64,000 bases of DNA from Acididesulfobacillus acetoxydans (GTDB lineage Bacteria; Bacillota; Desulfitobacteriia; Desulfitobacteriales; Desulfitobacteriaceae): the NCBI RefSeq assembly GCF_900016645.1, contig NZ_CDGJ01000132.1. One strand, 5' to 3'. This document shows, piece by piece, positions 24,999 through 32,889 of this stretch. A program made the translations under genes and the position numbers. Each line of letters starts with the position of its first letter. Within the stretch, counting starts at the first letter, position 1. The notes beneath the pieces are model-generated. The model saw only the letters and a list, made by a program, of their open reading frames with translations. It was not told the DNA's origin and did not search any database.

Positions 24999-25790
24999 TT
25001 AGCCGTGGTGTCTGGCAGCACCGACGTGAAAATGAGAGCGCTCGTGGATCAAGTTGACATCTAAGAGCAAGTTGCGGTCGGACAGAATTTTTAACGTGGG
25101 GCCGTCGGCGGCCAGGGTATGATCCTCCCGGATGACGATGACTCGCTCCGCAATGTCTTCGACGATAGAAAGGTCATGTGTGGCTATGATCACGGTTTTG
25201 CCCGCGTCTTTTAAGGCGGTGAGGAATTCCACCAGCCAGAATTGGGTGCGGGGATCCAGACCGTTAGTGGGTTCGTCCAAGAAGAGAACTTCGGGATTGA
25301 CGGCTAGGACGCTGGCCAAGGCGACTTTCTTTTTCTCGCCGCCGCTTAAACGGTAAGGGGGGCGCTCCAAGAGATGTTGAATTCCCAGGAGTTCCGCTGT
25401 GTCCCGGACCCTTGTCTGTACCGTTTCGGTGGGGAGTCCGGCCTGCAGCGGGGCGAAAGCGAGTTCATCCCAAACGGTGGCCGAAAACAACTGCGCATCG
25501 GAGTTTTGAAAGACAAAGCCAACCTGTTGCCGGAAATTTTGCAAAAAAGCCTGGTTTCGCAGACTTTCCTCACTGAGTGTCTGGCCGAACGCCGTAATCT
25601 CTCCCGCGGTCGGAAAAATCAGCCCGCAAAGCAACTTGAGCAAAGTGGATTTGCCGCTGCCGTTGGCTCCTAATATGGCTAAACTCTCCCCTTGATACAG
25701 ATCCAAGTTGATCTGCGTCAAGACGGGCTTGTCCGGAAGGTAATTATAGGAAACGCTTCTTAAGGTAAAAAGCGGTATTGACTTCGTCAT
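24999..25790 (-). CDS. Energy-coupling factor transporter ATPase (CbiO-like)
   Basis: The ATPase (A) subunit of an ECF importer. Motifs are Walker A GANGSGKST, the Q-loop FQNSDAQLFSATVWDELAF, the signature LSGGEKKKVALAS and Walker B VLFLDEPTNGLDP, with the switch His in IATHDLSIVEDIAERV. At 263 residues it is normal. ATG 25790 follows GGAGGG embedded in the end of the permease gene, a two-base spacing that implies translational coupling. The neighbours are the T permease and CooT, pointing to nickel or cobalt. Confidence 0.9.
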   Translation of the reverse strand: MTKSIPLFTLRSVSYNYLPDKPVLTQINLDLYQGESLAILGANGSGKSTLLKLLCGLIFPTAGEITAFGQTLSEESLRNQAFLQNFRQQVGFVFQNSDAQLFSATVWDELAFAPLQAGLPTETVQTRVRDTAELLGIQHLLERPPYRLSGGEKKKVALASVLAVNPEVLFLDEPTNGLDPRTQFWLVEFLTALKDAGKTVIIATHDLSIVEDIAERVIVIREDHTLAADGPTLKILSDRNLLLDVNLIHERSHFHVGAARHHG

Positions 25791-25792
25791 AT

Positions 25793-26734
25793 TCACCCTC
25801 CCAATACTTTGTCCGCGGCATAGAGAGTAAGGCTGGAAAGAAGGATGACCCCTGTTGTGAAGAGATCAAGCCACGTGAGCTTAAAGTGCCGGGAGAGGCG
25901 GACTTCGCCGTTGTAACCCCGGGCGGCCATGGCCTGATAGATTTCTTCGCTCATCAATTGGGATTTACCGAAGAGCCCGCCCATAGAGGAGGCTACAAAG
26001 CGACGTTGTTCCTTGATATCGGAAAGACCGGCATCGCGCGCCTTGCGGGCCATGAACATTTCCTCCAGGCTCATAACTAAGACAAAAATGTAGCGGTACG
26101 TCATTTCCAAAGTGGCGACAAATATCTTTGGCAGGAAGAAGGTGCGCAGAGCGCGCAGAAGATCATGCCAGCGAGTGGTGAGCGTGATGATCATGGCCAA
26201 ACTGACGGAGATTCCTACCCGGCTCACGAGCAGAGCGTCCCCCTGCAGGCCTTGTTTGGTAATGGCCAGGGTGGCAGGAAGGCGCCAAGGGCCGATCCGG
26301 AGCGGAGCCCCCAGATGAAAGAGGGTAAAGAGGGGGTCTCCGGGCCGCACCCAGCTAAAAAGTGCGGGCAGGGCCATGATTCCGGTGAACAGCGGCACGA
26401 CCAGCCAAACCCTTTTCAGAAGAGAGCGGACTGAAAGGCCGGACAAGTGGGCCGCCAAGAGGAGAACCAGGTAAAATCCCCAGAGAAGGGTAAGATGGCT
26501 TAGCAAATTAAGGGAGATCAACAAGAGGAGGAGGGCCATCACTTTAACCCGAGGATCGAGAGATTGCAAAAACCCGGGTTGTAAAGCGACTTCTTCCGAG
26601 AAGACGGAAGCGTGCAGGAAACGAATGATATCTTCCAAAGTCTTTTGCACAAACCCCTGCTTCTTCCGTCTGCCCAGGCAGCCACAGGGGCAAAGAGCGG
26701 GGCTGTTTTCTTGGAGCCAATCGGGAAGCTTCAT
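25793..26734 (-). CDS. ECF transporter T component (CbiQ-like) with N-terminal Cys motif
   Basis: The transmembrane coupling (T) subunit. Five or six helices run from about residue 60, with the ATPase-coupling helices carrying MARKARDAG and AMAARGYNGEVR, the two Ala-Arg-Gly-type motifs of the family. Before the first helix there is an unusual stretch with LCPCGCLGRRKKQGF (about 14-28), absent from ordinary CbiQ, which could bind a metal. ATG 26734 after GTGGGGGAA is chosen; the 32 residues upstream look non-coding. No substrate-specific S component (CbiM/NikM or other) is found nearby. Confidence 0.85.
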   Translation of the reverse strand: MKLPDWLQENSPALCPCGCLGRRKKQGFVQKTLEDIIRFLHASVFSEEVALQPGFLQSLDPRVKVMALLLLLISLNLLSHLTLLWGFYLVLLLAAHLSGLSVRSLLKRVWLVVPLFTGIMALPALFSWVRPGDPLFTLFHLGAPLRIGPWRLPATLAITKQGLQGDALLVSRVGISVSLAMIITLTTRWHDLLRALRTFFLPKIFVATLEMTYRYIFVLVMSLEEMFMARKARDAGLSDIKEQRRFVASSMGGLFGKSQLMSEEIYQAMAARGYNGEVRLSRHFKLTWLDLFTTGVILLSSLTLYAADKVLGG

Positions 26735-26863
26735 GGTCGTTCCCCCACTGTCTTGTTTTTTGCCGGCATGCGCCGGGGCGAAACCCCGAACTGATGTGCT
26801 TGGACTCCCATCCCGGGGCCCGGCCGGCATCGGAGTAGCGAGTCCGGCCTTTGTGTCCGGGAG

Positions 26864-27124
26864 TTAACGAGCTAAGATGTCCGCCCTGTCTGTTTGAGCG
26901 GTGCTGACGACCGCATGAGGAGCGGGCCGGCGGCCTTCTTCCGCTTCCAGGACGATGCGGTGGCTTAGGAGGGTCATGTCTTTGATCCTGGCTCTGATGA
27001 ATTTTTGCCGGCCGAAAATATCCACGAGTTTGAGTCCGTCCTCGTAGGGTTCGATAATGTCGACGGCTTCCATGAACAGCGCTTCGCCCTCGCTGTTTTT
27101 TAGATAAGCATTGGCTTCACACAT
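26864..27124 (-). CDS. CooT-family nickel-binding protein
   Basis: A small protein of 86 residues. The first 64 match CooT: Cys2 in MCEANAYL, a known nickel ligand in the Rhodospirillum protein, then MEAVDIIEPYEDGLKLVDIFGRQKFIRARIKDM and HRIVLEAEE. CooT serves nickel insertion into CO dehydrogenase in Rhodospirillum, while most relatives sit beside transporter genes. A C-terminal extension of about 20 residues is extra. ATG 27124 follows GGAGGG. It begins the cooT-T-A gene row, which suggests a nickel or related metal cargo. Confidence 0.85.
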   Translation of the reverse strand: MCEANAYLKNSEGEALFMEAVDIIEPYEDGLKLVDIFGRQKFIRARIKDMTLLSHRIVLEAEEGRRPAPHAVVSTAQTDRADILAR

Positions 27125-27501
27125 GGTATTCCCTCCTCAAATTGATTAAAGCAAATGTTACGAAGGCTTGGCTGACCCGCGATCGCTCAGGTGGAGCAAG
27201 GCGCGGGGCGAGAACAAAAAAAGCCAGGAGCAAGCCATTCTCATTTCCGAGTGCTCCGAGTCCACACTCAGCAGAGAAGGGTCCAGACCTCCATGGCCTT
27301 TGCTTCCGCGAATTTTCAATTAGTTGCGTTTCTACTGGCTACATCCCATTATACCCGGTCCGCTTTCGAATTTGTAGGGGTTCTAAGCTTTTTATTTAAA
27401 GAATCTTTGCGCAAGCCGCGGTATGGCCGCGGGTATTTTTTAAAGGGAAAAAGGGCATTCTTTTTGACGGACAGAATTATCATCTTCGGGGGTGTAGTAA
27501 G
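27125..27501. other. Divergent intergenic region
   Basis: This stretch separates cooT (minus) from the tautomerase gene (plus) and should contain both promoters. Open frames here are short and have no ribosome sites. No metal-responsive riboswitch or clear palindrome was recognised. Confidence 0.4.
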
Positions 27502-27720
27502 ATGCCAACCATTCATTTTGACGGCCCGGCGCTCACAATTGATCAAAAGCGCAGTTTGATTCACGGAATGACTCAGGCCGCTTCACAAGCTCTGGGGTTA
27601 CCTATGGCCGCCTTCAATGTGGTACTTGATGAACACGAGCGCAGCAACATGGGCGTCGGCGGCGAACTGTTGGCGGAAAGCCCGTTTTACGAACAACGCC
27701 GTGACAAACTTGAGGATTAG
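27502..27720 (+). CDS. 4-oxalocrotonate tautomerase family protein
   Basis: A 72-residue small tautomerase. After removal of Met the N-terminal Pro (MPTIHFDGPAL) is the catalytic base of the family, and the fold continues with LTIDQKRSLIHGMTQAASQALGLP and FNVVLDEHERSNMGVGGELL. Members convert enol/keto forms or dehalogenate small acids; the substrate is unknown here. ATG 27502 follows GGGGGTG. It is monocistronic with a terminator hairpin close behind. Confidence 0.88.
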   Translation: MPTIHFDGPALTIDQKRSLIHGMTQAASQALGLPMAAFNVVLDEHERSNMGVGGELLAESPFYEQRRDKLED

Positions 27721-27736
27721 ACCGAGGAAAAACGAG

Positions 27737-27771
27737 AAGCCGAGCGGTCGTAAAACTACCGGTCGGCTTTT
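27737..27771 (+). terminator. Terminator after the tautomerase gene
   Basis: An imperfect stem of AAGCCGAGCGGT with ACCGGTCGGCTT ends in TTTTG, 17 bases after the stop codon. Confidence 0.6.
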
Positions 27772-27941
27772 GCGTAACCTACTGTGTGCTGCGCTTGGCA
27801 TAATTGCTTCGAGTCTGCACTCCGTTCAAGCGCTCTGCACCGCCATCTTCTCACGTGCGGCATGACCCAAAACGGCTGTTTCCATGGATGATGCCTTGCG
27901 AAAAATCTTTTGCGGCTTCCTGATTTTCCGGGCGGGTGGGA

Positions 27942-28727
27942 TCATTGCGCATCTTTGAAGCGAACCATCGGACATTTCTTACAGACGTCCAGCCCCGGCC
28001 ATTCCGTCCCGGTGTACGGGAAGGAGGCTCCGTCAGACACTTCAGTGCGGTAGGCCAGCTGCCGGGCCACGTCCAGGATCTGGTCACCCGGTATGAAGAC
28101 GTTGACCTCCCCCTTCTCGGTTTTGCCGGAGGTATAACTGCCCGAGCACATGGTGCTCATGTTAGGCTTGTGGTTCAGGTAACTCCAGACGGCGCCTCCA
28201 CAGACCGCTGAGTTCACGGTGTGATTGAATTGAAGGGGATGAACTTTGAAAGCGCCGATGAAATCATTCAGGATGTGGTAAGCCTGCAGGGGGTTGCAGA
28301 CGAACATGACCACGTCGGGATCCACCGGCGTTTTGGCGAGCGGAGCAGTCATGAATACTTTCAACTCCCCCAGGGGCAGGCGAGGCTTGGTGGCTAAGAC
28401 CTGTTTGGCAAGTTCCATATCCGCCACATACTTAAAATGCCCTTTGGCTTCTTCATCGGACGGGGCGGTATAGCCGAAACTGGTCAGGCAGTTTTCACAT
28501 AAAATATTATCATTCGTTCCTTTGAGGACATAGTTGGCCATGCGGGTAGCCGCCGTAAATTGGCAGAAGGTGAGTTTCGCGGCCGCCCTCTTCTCAGCCG
28601 GGTATTTTGCCGCTTCTTCCGCAGACTTAAAGAACTTTATGGCTACCGGGTGATAATCGAGTTTTAAGAGGCGTTCAAACAGTTCCTGAGCGTCAGCATA
28701 GGTCGTGATGGATTTCGGATCAACCAA
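27942..28727 (-). CDS. DUF169 domain protein
   Basis: This 261-residue cytosolic protein belongs to DUF169, a family of unknown function common in anaerobes. The N-terminal HPVAIKFFKSAEEA stretch and a set of conserved cysteines are visible: KLTFCQFT, NILCENCLTSFG, VCGGAVW, TMCSGSYT and, at the C-terminus, VCKKCPMVRF. The clustered cysteines suggest metal or iron-sulphur binding. The start is TTG 28727 after AGGAGAAG. It lies downstream of a TauE/SafE exporter on the same strand with a 132-base gap, so a role linked to sulphur compounds is possible but unproven. Confidence 0.82.
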   Translation of the reverse strand: MVDPKSITTYADAQELFERLLKLDYHPVAIKFFKSAEEAAKYPAEKRAAAKLTFCQFTAATRMANYVLKGTNDNILCENCLTSFGYTAPSDEEAKGHFKYVADMELAKQVLATKPRLPLGELKVFMTAPLAKTPVDPDVVMFVCNPLQAYHILNDFIGAFKVHPLQFNHTVNSAVCGGAVWSYLNHKPNMSTMCSGSYTSGKTEKGEVNVFIPGDQILDVARQLAYRTEVSDGASFPYTGTEWPGLDVCKKCPMVRFKDAQ

Positions 28728-28859
28728 TTCTATCTTCTCCTCTCGGGTTGCATTGCAGGTTCGGATGCCGGTAAGTTTCGTGGGTTCATGGGACCGAGTG
28801 CAGATCTTGACGGCGCCAAAGGGGCGAATTGGCTGAGTCCGCTGCGGTGCTTGCGCCGG

Positions 28860-29816
28860 CTAGATAATCTTGATTCCTACCGTGTGCAGGATGAGGGGGC
28901 CAAAGACATAACCGATGCCGATATAAGTGAGGACGACGGCCAGGAAAGCTTTAAGGTAGACCCCCTTGATGTATTTGGAAAGAGTGGGTCCCAAGTATGA
29001 ACCGATGAGGATGCCGATGAGTTCGAAACCGATCATGGCGAAGTCCAGGTGGCTGCCCATGCGCAAATAGTTGCCGATGCTGGTGAGAGAAGAGATGAGA
29101 ATGGACATAGTTGAGGTGCCAGCCACAATGAACATCGGAAAGCCGAGCATGCTGCTCAGGAAAGGTACCAACAAAAAGCCACCGCCCACACCCAGGGCCG
29201 CTGAGATGATGGCTACAAACATTCCGGCCAGGAAAGGAGCGAAGGCATTATAGCGGAACGTTTCACCTGCGAAGGAAAAAGTATTGTTGATGCCCATCTC
29301 ACTAAAATTCACGCCGATTTCTTTAATCTCATTGAGCTTTCCGGCCGCTTTCAGTTCCTTGACCTTGCTCTCAAAAGCTTTGGTCGCTTTTTTGACGACC
29401 TGTTGCTTGTCACGAAAACGGGGGGTCAGCTCATACCACATGCGACCCGCAATGACAAAAGTGATCAAGCCGAAAAGGGGCTGATACGATTTCATGTCCG
29501 GCAGATAAGTGTGTGAAAGCCAGGAACCGATCAGGGCTCCGATGATTCCGCCCAAACCGAGGGTTACCGCCGCCGGAATCACCAGCCGTTTTTCCCGCAG
29601 GTATAGAGGGGTGGAAATGACCGGACTGACCAAAGTGAGAATTTGGTTCATGGGTTTGATGACGTTGGCTTTTTTCATACCGAAGATGGTAATATGCCCG
29701 ACTCCGGCCAAGATTCCCCCGGCCGCGCCGATGGTCGAAAAGACGAACCCGACAAACATCATCCAGATTATGATGACGATGGGGTTGACGGTGACGCCCG
29801 CCACATGAAAAATCAT
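28860..29816 (-). CDS. TauE/SafE-family anion exporter
   Basis: A membrane protein of 318 residues with about eight helices in two repeats (VFSTIGAAGGILAGVGHI near the start; SAALGVGGGFLLVPFLSSMLG in the second half). The family moves sulphite, sulphonates or other organic anions. A cytoplasmic insert of about 70 charged residues (ELTPRFRDKQQVVKKATKAF, around 128-180) sits between the repeats. ATG 29816 follows GGAGGTG and overlaps the upstream membrane-protein gene by four bases. Confidence 0.87.
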   Translation of the reverse strand: MIFHVAGVTVNPIVIIIWMMFVGFVFSTIGAAGGILAGVGHITIFGMKKANVIKPMNQILTLVSPVISTPLYLREKRLVIPAAVTLGLGGIIGALIGSWLSHTYLPDMKSYQPLFGLITFVIAGRMWYELTPRFRDKQQVVKKATKAFESKVKELKAAGKLNEIKEIGVNFSEMGINNTFSFAGETFRYNAFAPFLAGMFVAIISAALGVGGGFLLVPFLSSMLGFPMFIVAGTSTMSILISSLTSIGNYLRMGSHLDFAMIGFELIGILIGSYLGPTLSKYIKGVYLKAFLAVVLTYIGIGYVFGPLILHTVGIKII

Positions 29817-30256
29817 TGAACAGCACCTCCGACTGTTTTTTCCCGGTTACATGGGGTTACCGGGTTAACCCGAGCGCCCGGAGAATATTTGCGCAATAAA
29901 TGGCGTCCTGCGTAGAATAGAATTGCGGCTGTCGGATACCAGATGATGACAGGAAGTTGGTTGCCGATCCAGGGCAGTTGCAGGGGGACAACTAAGTAAG
30001 GGAAGCGGAAATTGATCAACCACATGACCACAACGTGCGGAATGAGAAAACCGATCCCATCCAGAAAGGCCAGAGTCAAATATTCGCAAAAGACTTCGTT
30101 CATCTCTCGCTGCAGCAGGGAGTACATGAGCTTACTTTCACTTTCCAGGGCCAAGGAAGACAAATCCCGGTACTCAGCCAGTCTAGCCAATAGTTTTTCC
30201 TGCTTCTTCCGGTGGGGATGCAGAAATTTGTCGACCATGCCGAGCCACGCCTTCAT
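29813..30256 (-). CDS. Small membrane protein paired with TauE/SafE
   Basis: Function not recognised. The 147-residue product has a charged N-terminal half (HRKKQEKLLARLAEYRDL), then two or three hydrophobic segments (LTLAFLDGIGFLIPHVVVMWLI; LPVIIWYPTAAILFYAG) and a basic tail. ATG 30256 follows GAGGTG. The four-base overlap with the exporter gene suggests an accessory subunit or regulator of the exporter. Similar two-gene arrangements are known with anion exporters in clostridia, but that is recollection rather than a search. Confidence 0.65.
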   Translation of the reverse strand: MKAWLGMVDKFLHPHRKKQEKLLARLAEYRDLSSLALESESKLMYSLLQREMNEVFCEYLTLAFLDGIGFLIPHVVVMWLINFRFPYLVVPLQLPWIGNQLPVIIWYPTAAILFYAGRHLLRKYSPGARVNPVTPCNREKTVGGAVQ

Positions 30257-30437
30257 AGAGACACCTCACTTGTCAGGAGACTTATCAAGAGTAAACAGCA
30301 TCTCGCCAACCATCGGAAAAAGATACAGCTCGCGCCGCGGTATATTAGGTTGTTGCCATAAAGTGAATGTGCCCCCTTTCTTAAATCAATGGCCAGATAG
30401 ACTCTACCTAAAGCATAGCAAATTAAGGAGTCAGCAG

Positions 30438-30504
30438 ATGTCAGCGGAGCGACAAAAACAATGTCGGCAGTACGACAAAAAGAATGTCATCTGCACGACA
30501 TTAG
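30438..30504. repeat. Three 23-base direct repeats (ATGTC-N8-GACA-N6)
   Basis: ATGTC at about 30439, 30461 and 30484 and GACAAAAA(C/G)AATGTC at 30451 and 30474 define units of 23 bases. The arrangement is like the multiple transposase-binding repeats at IS21-family ends. No istA/istB gene remains, so it may be a scar or a protein-binding array. Confidence 0.5.
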
Positions 30505-30524
30505 GCGGTCGCGCAGATGACATT
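30483..30524. repeat. 12-bp perfect inverted repeat
   Basis: AATGTCATCTGC (30483-30494) and GCAGATGACATT (30513-30524) are exact inverted copies with an 18-base gap, overlapping the last direct repeat. It lies between two minus-strand genes and could also form a terminator stem after the Crp/Fnr gene's neighbour. Confidence 0.6.
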
Positions 30525-30571
30525 GTCCGGAAAAATACGATATTCATCTAATATTCATCCAATGGTTTTCC

Positions 30572-31240
30572 TTACATAATCCAGCGAACGAGTTTATCCG
30601 GATTGACGATTTTGATCTCCCGGCCTTCGTACGAAATGCTTTTTTCGTGCTTAAATGTATTGAGCAAGGTTGTCACCGTCTGGCGTGAGGCTCCCACCAT
30701 ACTGGCCAATTCCTCGTGGGTAAGAGGCAAACCGATCTTGATTCCGTTCTTGGCCTCCACCCCGCAGCGCTCGCTCATTTTTAAGAGAGTCAGGGCCAGG
30801 CGTCCCGGTGTCTGCCAGCTTACCATCTCATGGATGATTCCTTCCGCTTCCCGCATTCTGGCCCCCAGCAATTTAGCGACCTTAATGGCCAGAAAGGGGT
30901 GAGTGGCCATAAGTTCTTCGAATTTATTCCTGCGTAAAACGACCATGGTCACATTATCAATGGCACCGGCGAAACAAGTCCGTTCGCCTCCCCAGAGAGT
31001 CTCGGCCAGCCCCATCATTTCGCCGGGACTGCGGATGCTTCCCACGGTCACCCGATGTCCGTCGGAGGAAAGGCGGTAGATCTTGACCCAACCGCTTTCA
31101 ATCAGGTATACCCGATCGGCAATGTCGCCGGCAGCAAAGACTATATGTCCTTTGGGATAATGGACCAACGAACCTGCCTGGCGGACAAGGACTTTCTCCA
31201 AATCATCCAGGGCTGCTGTTTCCAGGTTGGCGGCTTCCAT
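30572..31240 (-). CDS. Crp/Fnr-family transcriptional regulator
   Basis: A 222-residue activator with an N-terminal cyclic-nucleotide-like beta-roll (VHYPKGHIVFAAGDIADRVYLIESGWVKIYR, then SPGEMMGLAE), a dimer helix and a C-terminal winged helix (LTHEELASMVGASRQTVTTLLNTFKHEKSI). It lacks the N-terminal cysteine cluster of oxygen-sensing FNR, so its ligand is probably a small molecule or another signal. ATG 31240 seven bases after GGAGG is chosen over an upstream frame. A strong promoter with a palindrome lies at 31380-31422. A Crp/Fnr-type site is found before narK, so it is a candidate regulator of nitrate respiration. Confidence 0.88.
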   Translation of the reverse strand: MEAANLETAALDDLEKVLVRQAGSLVHYPKGHIVFAAGDIADRVYLIESGWVKIYRLSSDGHRVTVGSIRSPGEMMGLAETLWGGERTCFAGAIDNVTMVVLRRNKFEELMATHPFLAIKVAKLLGARMREAEGIIHEMVSWQTPGRLALTLLKMSERCGVEAKNGIKIGLPLTHEELASMVGASRQTVTTLLNTFKHEKSISYEGREIKIVNPDKLVRWIM

Positions 31241-31379
31241 ACATCGCCCTCCTTCTTCGGTAGGTATTTTCGCGAGCGTGCCGGGCATGGGTCGGGTTTC
31301 AAAGGAGAGAGAAAAAAGGGCGAACAACAACGTCTTTGTCTGCGGCGGCGCGAGCCCGGCGCCTTCCGAAAGGTTTAAG

Positions 31380-31422
31380 ATAACGCATACTTATTATAGA
31401 GTTAAGCATACGTTATTGTCAA
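31380..31422 (-). promoter_or_regulatory. Promoter and operator of the Crp/Fnr gene
   Basis: On the minus strand TTGACA (31417-31422) and TATAAT (31393-31398) are both consensus with an 18-base spacer. An imperfect 13-bp inverted repeat (ATAACGCATACTT with AAGCATACGTTAT, 31380-31392 and 31404-31416) straddles the -10 box, where a bound protein would repress. The 5' leader would be about 146 bases. Confidence 0.7.
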
Positions 31423-31606
31423 TTGCCTTATCGGTGATAATTGTCGGTATTATCTGTAAAGTTCGCCCGGGGGCAGGGCACCTGTCGAGTTTTCTTCATG
31501 TTTCATACCCGAGCCTCATGCCGCACGGCGGTACAAGCGATGAGTGAACTCGTTCAACGGTCAGTGCCGTATCTTGCTTCGGGTGAAGATTTACGGCCTG
31601 GCCCGG

Positions 31607-32542
31607 CTACCGTGCCAGTAAGAGGCTCAGAGACAATAACAGCCCGAATAGGGTATTGGTCTGGGCCGTGGCTTTAACGGCCGGCATCATTTCCCAAGGC
31701 AGATGTTTGCCGACAAGACGAAAGACGGCTTGCGCGGCTTTCGGGATACTCAAGAAAACGAGCAGGAGCCAGGGACTGACGACATCCCGGAGAGCCAAGG
31801 CGGCAATCCAGAGATAAGCGGCTGCGAACATCAGCCCCAGGCCGCAAACGGCACGGTTATGGCCCAGTAAAATAGCCAGGGTTCTGCGGCCGGAGGCCTT
31901 GTCCCCCGCCCGGTCTCGAATATTATTGGCCATATTGATGGCTCCGACCAGGATGGTCGTGGGCAGGGAAAGAAGGAGGGCTTCCTTGTTTACGTATCCG
32001 GTTTGGATGAAAAAAGATATGAGGATAAACATGCCCCCCATCAACACGCCGGAAAAAATCTCACCCAAGGGGGTGTAAGCGATGGGCAGAGGCCCCCCGG
32101 TGTACAGATAGCCAATCAGCATTCCGACCAGACCGATCAGGGCTAACCACCAACTGCTGTTGGCGCAGATATAAACACCCGCCAATATGGATAAAACGTA
32201 GGCGGCCAAGGCCATGGCCATAACGGTCCGGGGCCGGAAACCCTCGCGTACAATAGCCCCCCCAATGCCGATGGAAGCTTGCGTGTCCAGACCGCGCTTA
32301 AAATCGTAGTATTCATTAAATAAGTTGGTAGCGATTTGGATCAGGAGGCAAGCCGTGAGCATCGCGAGGAAAAGCAGAAGGTGGGTCCTGCCGTAGCGGC
32401 GGGCCAAAGCGGTGCCGACGAAGACCGGTATGACTGAGGCCGTTAGGGTATGCGGCCGGGTGATTTTCCACAAGACCCGCCCCAGGCTGCGTTTTTGCGG
32501 GGCCGTCTTGGGGGAGAGTGGTTGCTGAGAAATGCTGTACAT
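31607..32542 (-). CDS. menA: 1,4-dihydroxy-2-naphthoate polyprenyltransferase
   Basis: MenA attaches the isoprenoid tail in menaquinone synthesis. This UbiA-superfamily membrane protein of 311 residues has the first prenyl-diphosphate motif NLFNEYYDFKRGLD and the second NNIRDRAGDKASGRRT, with eight or nine helices. The early ITRPHTLTASVIPVFVGTA segment is typical of MenA rather than heme O or chlorophyll synthases. ATG 32542 has AAAGG at a rather long distance; ATG 32560 is the alternative. Menaquinone would serve GlpABC and NarGHI, encoded elsewhere in the window. Confidence 0.85.
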   Translation of the reverse strand: MYSISQQPLSPKTAPQKRSLGRVLWKITRPHTLTASVIPVFVGTALARRYGRTHLLLFLAMLTACLLIQIATNLFNEYYDFKRGLDTQASIGIGGAIVREGFRPRTVMAMALAAYVLSILAGVYICANSSWWLALIGLVGMLIGYLYTGGPLPIAYTPLGEIFSGVLMGGMFILISFFIQTGYVNKEALLLSLPTTILVGAINMANNIRDRAGDKASGRRTLAILLGHNRAVCGLGLMFAAAYLWIAALALRDVVSPWLLLVFLSIPKAAQAVFRLVGKHLPWEMMPAVKATAQTNTLFGLLLSLSLLLAR

Positions 32543-32584
32543 TGTTTTTAGGCCTTTCATAATCAGAGAGGGATCCAAGAAAGG

Positions 32585-32656
32585 AGGATTCCAAGAAAAC
32601 TTTTTAAGAAGTTTTATTATAGAGGATTCTATAAAGGATTCCGAGAAAGCTTTTTC
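32585..32656. repeat. Direct repeat of about 20 bases upstream of menA
   Basis: GGATTCCAAGAAAACTTTTT (32585-32604) and GGATTCCGAGAAAGCTTTTT (32637-32656) differ at two positions. AAAACTTTTTAAGAAGTTTT between them is also partly palindromic. They lie in the 347-base divergent region between menA and the radical-SAM gene and may be regulatory. Confidence 0.5.
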
Positions 32657-32889
32657 GCCGGGTGAAGAAGTGCCGGGAGCATGTGGCTTCAGGCTAGTTT
32701 TATTATGACACCTTTTGGGCCGGAAACCAACGACGGAAAAAGGGTGTCCGTAGGAGCCAAAAGCCGAATGTGGTATAATGGCCGAAGATATGTTTTATGG
32801 TTGTACATAAGACGAGTTTCTCGTCTGCGGATGCTCTCGTATTTCAGCCAAGCGTATGCAGGCGTATTCCACGGAAAGGATGTTAGGAT

